A stretch of DNA of 64,000 bases, from NCBI RefSeq assembly GCF_005497185.1, contig NZ_RJTN01000019.1:1-64000 (forward strand), read 5' to 3'. A model generated the notes under the pieces. That model did not search any database, had not been told where the DNA came from, and worked only from the letters and a program-made list of their open reading frames with translations. The translations under genes were made by a program, and so were the position numbers. Shown here piece after piece: positions 55,254 through 64,000 of this stretch; the first letter of the stretch is position 1; each line of letters starts with the position of its first letter. This DNA is from Pectobacterium polonicum. GTDB lineage: Bacteria > Pseudomonadota > Gammaproteobacteria > Enterobacterales > Enterobacteriaceae.

Positions 55254-56444
55254 ATGAAACTCATAAAACTACCGTTACTGGCGCAAATCTCATCCGCTCA
55301 TCTGGTGAGTCACCTCCATATGATGGTGCTGCCTGCACTCATTCCGTTGCTATCAACCCAACGCGATATCAGCTTTGTTGAACTCGGGTTTGCACTCAGC
55401 GTATTCAACATAGTCTCCGCCTGCGTGCAGACGCCAATTGGTTTTATGGTGGATCGCATCGGCGCACGTCGCACGTTAACCGCAGGTTTAGCGCTCGGAA
55501 GCCTTTGTTTTCTTTCGCTAGGATTTTCAGAAAGCTACACCTGGTTAGTCGCCGCAATGGGGCTCGCAGGGGTGGCGAATGCGGTTTATCATCCGGCAGA
55601 CTATGCCTTACTCTCGCGCGGAATTGATGAAAAACGCATGGGTCGCGCCTTCTCGGTGCATACGTTCTCTGGCTTTCTGGGCACGGCCATTGCCCCTGGG
55701 ATTTTGCTGTCCGTTGCCGCCTTTTCTGGCATCAATAGCGCATTCATCGTTTCTGGCATCATTGGCTTGCTAACGATCCCACTACTTATGACAGACCGTG
55801 ATGAACCTAGCCGGGTGAAACCCACGGCGGCAACGAGCACCCAGCCAGGCAAATCGCGCGCGCCTGTTTTCACGTTGCCGATTTTAGCGCTGCTGATTTT
55901 GTTCCTGTTGCTGAATTTAAGTACGGGATCGATCCAAAACTTCTCGGTTACGGCGTTAGTCACAGGCTACGATTTGTCGCTTTCACAGGCTAACGTGGCG
56001 CTGACCGCATTCCTGTTCGCCAGCGCCTTTGGCGTACTGGCTGGCGGTTCATTGGCGGATAAAACCAAACGCCATGGGCTGGTGGCGACAGCGGCGCTGG
56101 CTCTCACCGCCGTACTGGTCAGTATCGTTGCGATGTATTCCTTACCCACCATCGCGCTCGTACCGTTGTTGGCTGCTGCGGGTTTCCTCTCCGGGATGAT
56201 CGCACCGTCTCGGGATATGCTGGTGCGCGCCGCCTCACCACCGGGAGCGGAAGGACGGGTGTTTGGTATTGTATCCACTGGCTTTAATCTGGGCGGGGCC
56301 GCAGGGCCAGTGCTGTTCGGCTGGATGCTGGATCACGGTCACCCTCACGCGATTTTCTGGTCTGCCGTTATCTTTATGCTGATCACCGCGTTCATCACGC
56401 TGCTACAGGAAATGCGCAGCGCCAAACGCCGTGCATTAGCCTGA
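55254..56444 (+). CDS. MFS transporter of unknown substrate
   Basis: 396 residues from MKLIKLPLLAQISSAHLVSH. Twelve helices, loop motif GFMVDRIGARRTL after TM2 and GGSLADKTKRHG in the second half, and GLAGVANAVYHPADYALLSRG, a segment also seen in Fsr-like drug exporters and some uncharacterised MFS carriers. It could be an efflux or uptake protein. The chosen ATG lies within a region without a strong ribosome binding site; a longer frame starts at 55185. Alone, no linked catabolic genes. Confidence 0.78.
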   Translation: MKLIKLPLLAQISSAHLVSHLHMMVLPALIPLLSTQRDISFVELGFALSVFNIVSACVQTPIGFMVDRIGARRTLTAGLALGSLCFLSLGFSESYTWLVAAMGLAGVANAVYHPADYALLSRGIDEKRMGRAFSVHTFSGFLGTAIAPGILLSVAAFSGINSAFIVSGIIGLLTIPLLMTDRDEPSRVKPTAATSTQPGKSRAPVFTLPILALLILFLLLNLSTGSIQNFSVTALVTGYDLSLSQANVALTAFLFASAFGVLAGGSLADKTKRHGLVATAALALTAVLVSIVAMYSLPTIALVPLLAAAGFLSGMIAPSRDMLVRAASPPGAEGRVFGIVSTGFNLGGAAGPVLFGWMLDHGHPHAIFWSAVIFMLITAFITLLQEMRSAKRRALA

Positions 56445-56517
56445 TAAAAAACATAAGGAAACGTTTTTCAACGTCGCTGGCGGCGGCTCCAAGGGCGGCG
56501 AGCAGGAAGCTCGCCAT

Positions 56518-56547
56518 AAAAAAAGCCAGCTCCGCAGGGGGCTGGCT
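56518..56547 (-). terminator. Terminator after gyrB
   Basis: On the minus strand AGCCAGC, a loop CCCCTGCGGA, and GCTGGCT are followed by seven Ts. Confidence 0.93.
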
Positions 56548-56574
56548 CAGATAACGATAACAACGTAGACCGAA

Positions 56575-59010
<2,436 letters not shown>

Positions 59011-60096
59011 TTAGTCCTGTGATTGAACCGTTATTTTACCCTGTTCTACGCGGAACATCTTGCCCTTTTCACCAATCATGTCCTCTATCTGCTCAGCGCT
59101 AACCGCACTGACAAAAACCTGTGCATGAGTGGCTTTTAACCGTTCAGCCAGCAAACGGCGGCGGGTACTATCCAGTTCGGAAGCAAAGTCATCGATCAGA
59201 TACAGACAGCGCAGTCCGTTCTGACGGGTGAGAAATTCACCCTGAGCCAGCCTCAGCGCACACATCAGCAGCTTGAGCTGGCCACGGGACAACATATCCT
59301 CAACTGCCACGCCGCTGGCGCGGATGCGGAAGTCGGCTTTATGCGGCCCCAGCGCCGTATAACCTAACATACGGTCGCGTTCGAACTGCCGTTCCAGCAG
59401 TTCGGCATACTCGCTTTCTTTATCCCAGCCGCGCTGGAAAGAGAAACTGAGAGAAAATTCAGGCAAAAATTGCGTACAGGTCGTGGCGATATCATCGGCA
59501 ATCGCCGCACTGTACTGCGCACGCCATTCGCTGATACGTTCCGCCAGCGGCACCAGTTCCTGATCCCAGGCTCTGAGCTGCCCATAGTGGCTCACCTGAC
59601 GCAGCGCTGCATTACGCTGGCGCAACAAACGCTTCATGTTGCTCCAGGCAGCGAAAAAGCCGGGTTCATTATGGAAACAGCCCCAGTCGAGAAAGGCGCG
59701 ACGATATTTCGGGCCGCCGTTAAGTAAGGTAAACCCTTCAGGGGTAATCAGCTGTATCGGTAGCAGTTGCGCCAGTTCAGCGACTTTATGGCCGTCGCTG
59801 CCGTCAATCCGCACCTTGCTGTCGCCCTGACGGTTTTTGCTTAACCCGACGGATCGCTCCGTTTCAGTACCGTCAATACGGCCATGTAGCACAAATTCCG
59901 GCTGTTCGTGACGAATGACGCGCCCGGCCTGGATGCTGCGAAACGCCCGTCCGTGCCCCAGCGTATAAATCGCTTCCAGCACGCTGGTTTTACCGCTGCC
60001 GTTGGCACCGACCAAAAAATTAAAGCCGGGAACCAGCGCCAAATCGGCCGCCTCGATATTACGGAAATCTTTGATGAGAAGACGAGTAAGAGCCAT
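59011..60096 (-). CDS. recF: DNA replication and repair protein RecF
   Basis: SMC-like ATPase that helps load RecA at gaps with RecO and RecR. 361 residues beginning [19 protein letters not shown]; Walker [11 protein letters not shown] (about 30-39), signature [17 protein letters not shown] (about 270) and Walker [13 protein letters not shown] (about 300). Lies between dnaN and gyrB, 18 bases before the gyrB start. Confidence 0.99.
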   Translation of the reverse strand: MALTRLLIKDFRNIEAADLALVPGFNFLVGANGSGKTSVLEAIYTLGHGRAFRSIQAGRVIRHEQPEFVLHGRIDGTETERSVGLSKNRQGDSKVRIDGSDGHKVAELAQLLPIQLITPEGFTLLNGGPKYRRAFLDWGCFHNEPGFFAAWSNMKRLLRQRNAALRQVSHYGQLRAWDQELVPLAERISEWRAQYSAAIADDIATTCTQFLPEFSLSFSFQRGWDKESEYAELLERQFERDRMLGYTALGPHKADFRIRASGVAVEDMLSRGQLKLLMCALRLAQGEFLTRQNGLRCLYLIDDFASELDSTRRRLLAERLKATHAQVFVSAVSAEQIEDMIGEKGKMFRVEQGKITVQSQD

Positions 60097-60145
60097 GTTG
60101 CAGTTATCTTAATGATGAAAGGGCAAGTAAACTTGCCCGATAATT

Positions 60146-61246
60146 CTACAACCGCATTGGCATGACGACATAGGCCGCCGCACGGCTGGCGCTATCTTCG
60201 ATCTGCACGCTGGAAACAGAATCAGTCAGCAGTAAACGGACGCCTTCGCACTTCAGCGCGTTCAGCACATCCAGTACATAGCTAACGTTAAAGCCGATCT
60301 CCATCTCGGTGCCGTCGTACTGCACATCCAGAATCTCTTCCGCTTCTTCCTGCTCTGGGTTGTTAGCCGTAATTTTGAGCTGATTCTGAATCAGATGCAG
60401 ACGCACACCGCGGAATTTTTCATTCGATAAAATCGCCGCACGAGAGAAAGCCTGCTTGAGCAGATCGCAGCTGGCTTCCAGCGTCTTATCCGGGTTCTTC
60501 GGTAATACGCGGCGATAATCAGGGAAACGACCATCGACCAGCTTCGACGTGAAAATGAAATCGCCGACATGCGCACGAATGTTGTTGCTGCCGATTTGCA
60601 GTTGTAGAGGGGTATCACCACCATCCAGCAGACGCACCAACTCCATCACGCCTTTACGCGGCACGATCACCGAATGTGAGGGTAAGGATTGGCCAACCGG
60701 CATCGAACAGACCGCCAAACGGTGACCATCGGTCGCGACCGTGCGCAGCTCTTCGCCTTCGGTTTCAAACAGCATACCGTTGAGGTAGTAGCGGACATCC
60801 TGATGCGCCATCGAAAACTGTGTCGCTTCGATCAAACGCTTCATCGTCGCCTGTGGCAGAGAAAATTCGACCTCGCTCTGCCAGTCGTCCAGATTAGGAA
60901 AATCCGCCGCAGGTAACGTAGACAGCGAAAAACGGCTGCGGCCAGAGCGCACCAGCATGCGATCGCCATCCAACATGATGGTAATCTCTGCGCCTTCCGG
61001 CAGCCCCCGGCAAATATCGAACAGTTTACGGGCAGGAACGGTCGTGGCACCCGGCTCATGCGGCTGCATCAGCGCAACCTTCGCCACCATCTCCATTTCC
61101 AGATCGGTACCGGTCAACGACAGCGCGCCTTCCGTTACCTGAATCAGCAGGTTGCCCAGGATCGGTAAGGTCGGCCGGCCGCCCAGCGGGCTGCTGACCT
61201 GTTGTAATGGCTTTAACAGACGTTCGCGTTCAACAATAAATTTCAT
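60146..61246 (-). CDS. dnaN: DNA polymerase III beta sliding clamp
   Basis: Homodimeric ring that tethers DNA polymerase to DNA. 366 residues, as in E. coli, starting MKFIVERERLLKPLQQVSSPLGGRPTLP (in parts), with three equal domains and the terminal VVMPMRL motif that forms part of the hydrophobic partner-binding pocket. Starts four bases after the dnaA stop codon, so the two are coupled. Confidence 0.99.
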   Translation of the reverse strand: MKFIVERERLLKPLQQVSSPLGGRPTLPILGNLLIQVTEGALSLTGTDLEMEMVAKVALMQPHEPGATTVPARKLFDICRGLPEGAEITIMLDGDRMLVRSGRSRFSLSTLPAADFPNLDDWQSEVEFSLPQATMKRLIEATQFSMAHQDVRYYLNGMLFETEGEELRTVATDGHRLAVCSMPVGQSLPSHSVIVPRKGVMELVRLLDGGDTPLQLQIGSNNIRAHVGDFIFTSKLVDGRFPDYRRVLPKNPDKTLEASCDLLKQAFSRAAILSNEKFRGVRLHLIQNQLKITANNPEQEEAEEILDVQYDGTEMEIGFNVSYVLDVLNALKCEGVRLLLTDSVSSVQIEDSASRAAAYVVMPMRL

Positions 61247-61250
61247 AGTG

Positions 61251-62648
61251 TTATGACGATAGAGTTCTGATTAAATTGGAAAAATCTTCTTTGATGTCGT
61301 GGCTTTCTTCACGCAACTGCTCAATCTTGCGGCAGGCATGCAACACCGTCGTATGGTCACGCCCGCCAAAGGCATCGCCGATTTCCGGCAGGCTGTGATT
61401 CGTCAGTTCTTTCGCCAACGCCATCGCCATCTGGCGCGGACGCGCCACCGAGCGGGAACGACGTTTAGACAGCAGGTCGGCTACCTTGATTTTATAGTAT
61501 TCCGCCACGGTCTTTTGAATATTGTCGATAGTAACCAGTTTTTCCTGCAACGCCAGCAGATCGCGCAGTGCCTCACGCACAAAATCAATGGTAATCGAGC
61601 GGCCAGTAAAATTGGCATTCGCAATAACGCGGTTCAGCGCGCCTTCCAGCTCACGCACGTTAGAACGCAGGCGTTTAGCAATAAAGAACGCCACTTCGCC
61701 AGGCAGACGAATGTCATTTTCATCGGCCTTTTTCATCAGAATCGCCACGCGGGTTTCCAGCTCTGGCGGTTCAATCGCAACTGTTAACCCCCAACCGAAG
61801 CGGGATTTCAGGCGGTCTTCCACGCCGTTGATCTCTTTCGGGTAGCGGTCAGACGTCAGAATGATTTGCTGGTTGCCTTCCAGCAGCGCGTTGAAGGTAT
61901 GAAAGAACTCTTCCTGCGAGCGCTCTTTATTAGCAAAGAATTGAATATCATCGATCAGCAACGCATCAACAGAGCGATAGTAGCGTTTGAATTCTTCAAT
62001 CGCATTGTTCTGCAACGCTTTTACCATATCCTGCACGAAACGCTCGGAGTGCATGTAAACCACTTTCGCGTTGGGCTTGCGGGCAATGATGCCATTCCCC
62101 ACCGCGTGCAATAAGTGCGTTTTACCCAAGCCGGTGCCACCATAAAGAAACAGCGGGTTATACGCGCCGCCAGGGTTGTCGGCCACCTGACGCGCCGCTG
62201 CACGCGCTAACTGGTTCGATTTACCTTCAACGAAGTTATCAAACGTATGTTTCGGATTCACATTGGAACGGTAGGTATGCTCTGCCTGTACCGGCGAGTT
62301 ATCCCAGCTTGGTCGTACCGGAGCCGAACGCACCGGCTGCTGCCGCGCAACGCTGACAGGATTGTGGTGCGACTGCGCTGGCTGGCTTACCGCCTGAACC
62401 AGCGGCTTACTGCCCACTTCAAAACGCAGTAAAGGGGCATCCATCCCGCAAAAATCATTCAGCAGGACATTGATATTGTTTAAGTATTTATCACGAACCC
62501 AATCCAGCACAAAGCGATTGGGGGCGTAGAGCGCCAGAGTGTTATCACTCAGCTCCGCCTGCAACGGGCGTATCCACATACTGAATTCTGTGGCAGGTAA
62601 CTCATCCTGCAAACGGGCAAGACACTGCTGCCAAAGCGAAAGTGACAC
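61251..62648 (-). CDS. dnaA: Chromosomal replication initiator DnaA
   Basis: Binds DnaA boxes at oriC and opens the origin. 465 residues from a GTG start ([18 protein letters not shown]), as in E. coli, with GGAG upstream; longer in-frame starts are rejected. Domain I 1-80, linker with Gln/Pro/Ser-rich stretch, AAA+ domain with Walker [16 protein letters not shown] (about 170) and Walker [11 protein letters not shown], and domain IV with the DNA-binding signature [15 protein letters not shown] (near 435). First gene of the dnaA-dnaN-recF-gyrB run. Confidence 0.99.
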   Translation of the reverse strand: MSLSLWQQCLARLQDELPATEFSMWIRPLQAELSDNTLALYAPNRFVLDWVRDKYLNNINVLLNDFCGMDAPLLRFEVGSKPLVQAVSQPAQSHHNPVSVARQQPVRSAPVRPSWDNSPVQAEHTYRSNVNPKHTFDNFVEGKSNQLARAAARQVADNPGGAYNPLFLYGGTGLGKTHLLHAVGNGIIARKPNAKVVYMHSERFVQDMVKALQNNAIEEFKRYYRSVDALLIDDIQFFANKERSQEEFFHTFNALLEGNQQIILTSDRYPKEINGVEDRLKSRFGWGLTVAIEPPELETRVAILMKKADENDIRLPGEVAFFIAKRLRSNVRELEGALNRVIANANFTGRSITIDFVREALRDLLALQEKLVTIDNIQKTVAEYYKIKVADLLSKRRSRSVARPRQMAMALAKELTNHSLPEIGDAFGGRDHTTVLHACRKIEQLREESHDIKEDFSNLIRTLSS

Positions 62649-63054
62649 GGCGGACTCCACTCGAACAAGAACGATCAAAAAGAAAAGAATAAGACGTTAT
62701 TTATGTGACTCATGATTTTTTTGGCGCCTGCGTCATTCACGATTGTTTCATACACAATTCAGACAGCAGACACACCACGTAGCGCGGCGGTTTACCCCGA
62801 CGATCCCGTCAAAAGGATCGCTAACGGAACCGTGGATCATAACCTAATCCGGCAAAGAGATCTTCCCCTTCTGCACAGTTTCGATCCTTTTTATCCACAG
62901 GCTATTCTTATCGCCGCTCCCCGTAGCACGCCAGAGGGGCGGCTAGCGCACATTTTACTCGCCCGCTATAAAGAGCAACCAAGCATACCCTTGGAGACAC
63001 GATCGTTACGGTGATATCGATCATGATCTTGCGGGACAGATCGTTGGACGATCC
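62649..63054. promoter_or_regulatory. dnaA upstream region with DnaA box and GATC cluster
   Basis: A perfect DnaA box TTATCCACA lies at 62891-62899, which in enterics mediates DnaA autorepression. Eleven GATC sites fall between 62673 and 63053 (at 62673, 62802, 62816, 62835, 62859, 62883, 63001, 63019, 63025, 63040, 63050), far above expectation, marking Dam/SeqA control of dnaA after replication. dnaA promoters should lie here on the minus strand, but I cannot place them precisely. Confidence 0.8.
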
Positions 63055-63082
63055 TTGCACTTTACAATAGAGTCCGTATAAT
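63055..63082 (+). promoter_or_regulatory. rpmH promoter 1
   Basis: TTGCAC (63055-63060), 16-base spacer, then TATAAT (63077-63082). Good sigma-70 match, about 240 bases upstream of rpmH. Confidence 0.7.
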
Positions 63083-63174
63083 TCCCTGCCCGCGCGTCTA
63101 CGCCTTTTCTGTGCTCTGGCAGGCAGAAATTCCAAAAATACTGGGAATGGCTGGCGTGTTAAGTGTGATGTTAA

Positions 63175-63203
63175 TTGACTCAGGACTGTACAATTATTAC
63201 AAT
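63175..63203 (+). promoter_or_regulatory. rpmH promoter 2
   Basis: TTGACT (63175-63180), 17-base spacer, then TACAAT (63198-63203). Close to consensus and about 120 bases before rpmH; probably the main promoter for rpmH-rnpA. Confidence 0.75.
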
Positions 63204-63310
63204 CCTGCCTCTTTCCGTTATATAGCTGTGATATGCGATTGAGGCGTCGGTCATTTTCACGCCGAACAGCCAAACGCGTTTACTGTGAAGTTATAATTTT
63301 CCAAGTTTAG

Positions 63311-63463
<153 letters not shown>

Positions 63464-63481
63464 TAAAAGCTAACCCACCGA

Positions 63482-63841
63482 GTGGTTAAGCTAGCATTTC
63501 CCAGGGAGTTACGTTTGTTAACTCCCAGTCATTTCACTTTCGTCTTCCAGCAGCCGCAACGGGCTGGCACGCCGCAAATTACCATCCTCGGCCGCCTGAA
63601 CTCGCTGGGGCATCCCCGCATCGGTCTTACCGTCGCCAAAAAGCATGTAAAACGTGCTCATGAACGCAATCGGATTAAACGCCTGACGCGCGAAAGCTTT
63701 CGCCTGCACCAACATTCATTGCCTTCAATGGATTTTGTGGTGCTGGTGAAAAAGGGGGTGTCTGAACTGGATAACCGCACTCTGACGGAAGCATTGGAAA
63801 AACTATGGCGTCGGCACTGTCGTTTGGCTCCCGACTGCTGA
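63482..63841 (+). CDS. rnpA: Ribonuclease P protein component
   Basis: Protein subunit of RNase P, which with the RNA subunit removes tRNA 5' leaders. 119 residues from a GTG start ([18 protein letters not shown]), as in E. coli. The RNR motif in [14 protein letters not shown] (about 60-75) is the RNA-binding signature. Starts 18 bases after rpmH; its end overlaps yidD by 37 bases. Confidence 0.97.
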   Translation: MVKLAFPRELRLLTPSHFTFVFQQPQRAGTPQITILGRLNSLGHPRIGLTVAKKHVKRAHERNRIKRLTRESFRLHQHSLPSMDFVVLVKKGVSELDNRTLTEALEKLWRRHCRLAPDC

Positions 63842-64000
63842 TCGGGTTGATACGCGGTTATCAACTCGTTATCAGCCCGTTACTCGGACCACATTGCCGG
63901 TTCCGGCCAACGTGTTCGCAATACGGTATTGAAGCAATACGCAGGTTCGGCATGATAAAAGGCTGTTGGTTGACGCTTAAACGCGTATTAAAATGCCATC
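63805..64000 (+). CDS. yidD: YidD, membrane protein insertion efficiency factor (3' end outside window)
   Basis: The first 65 codons are present and the gene runs off the window. It starts ATG inside rnpA, as in E. coli, with reading [20 protein letters not shown]. The family signature is clear: [26 protein letters not shown] and [10 protein letters not shown] with the conserved Cys residues. YidD assists insertion of inner-membrane proteins by YidC, whose gene normally follows. Confidence 0.95.
   Translation, partial: MASALSFGSRLLIGLIRGYQLVISPLLGPHCRFRPTCSQYGIEAIRRFGMIKGCWLTLKRVLKCH

Noticed and set aside
62712..63014. 100-codon plus-strand frame between dnaA and rpmH
   Set aside because: It spans the DnaA box and GATC cluster, a known regulatory region, and shows no conserved protein sequence.

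Overview
The window reads as chromosome of an enterobacterium, most likely a soft-rot Pectobacterium (inference). Reasons: dnaA-dnaN-recF-gyrB and rpmH-rnpA-yidD are close to the E. coli proteins; yidE-ibpB-ibpA-yidQ-yidR keeps E. coli order; there are two beta-glucoside PTS/6-phospho-beta-glucosidase operons; and a palindromic intergenic repeat that I associate with Pectobacterium, Dickeya, Serratia and Yersinia occurs at least five times. The right end (56.5-64 kb) is the replication-initiation region; oriC itself is not seen.

Layout: 1-2.7 kb is the 3' end of an Rhs polymorphic toxin locus, with a toxin tip joined to the core across a frameshift, an immunity-type gene, a broken second Rhs piece and two AT-rich orphan genes. 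2.8-8.5 kb is the dppABCDF dipeptide operon (minus). 9.5 kb holds a secreted orphan. 10.8-16.2 kb is a di/tricarboxylate module: a 2HCT (CitS-type) carrier, a DcuS/DcuR-like two-component system and a DASS carrier. 16.7-21.8 kb is the conserved yidE-ibpBA-yidQ-yidR block, with heat-shock promoter and RNA-thermometer signatures. 22-30.3 kb carries two BhsA/YdgH-type small secreted paralogues flanking a beta-glucoside PTS operon (minus) and ssuADCB alkanesulfonate genes (plus, no ssuE). 30.5-31.9 kb has a GNAT gene and a HigBA-like toxin-antitoxin pair. 31.9-41.3 kb is a cluster of uncertain substrate: peptide-type ABC transporter, two nucleoside hydrolases, a DapA-family aldolase/lyase and a divergent LysR regulator. 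41.3-42.8 kb is an AT-rich orphan type VI secretion cassette (Hcp, pesticin-like muramidase, LprI-type lysozyme inhibitor). 43-48.7 kb has yidA and a second, complete PTS operon with an AscG-like repressor. 49-51 kb is a chemoreceptor behind a perfect CRP site. 51-54.6 kb is a hexuronate-type module (FCD-GntR regulator, MFS carrier, uxuA). 54.6-56.4 kb has a chemoreceptor remnant, a GFA-fold protein and an MFS transporter. 56.5-64 kb is gyrB-recF-dnaN-dnaA (minus) and rpmH-rnpA-yidD (plus).

Together the accessory genes suit a plant-associated lifestyle: uptake of peptides, organic acids, beta-glucosides, sulfonates, uronate-derived sugar acids and possibly nucleoside-like compounds, plus two unrelated systems for competition between bacteria (Rhs and Hcp-linked muramidase). 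The best candidates for something not yet described are the nucleoside hydrolase/DapA/ABC cluster, the Hcp-muramidase-inhibitor cassette and the A-run frameshift that separates the Rhs core from its toxin tip.
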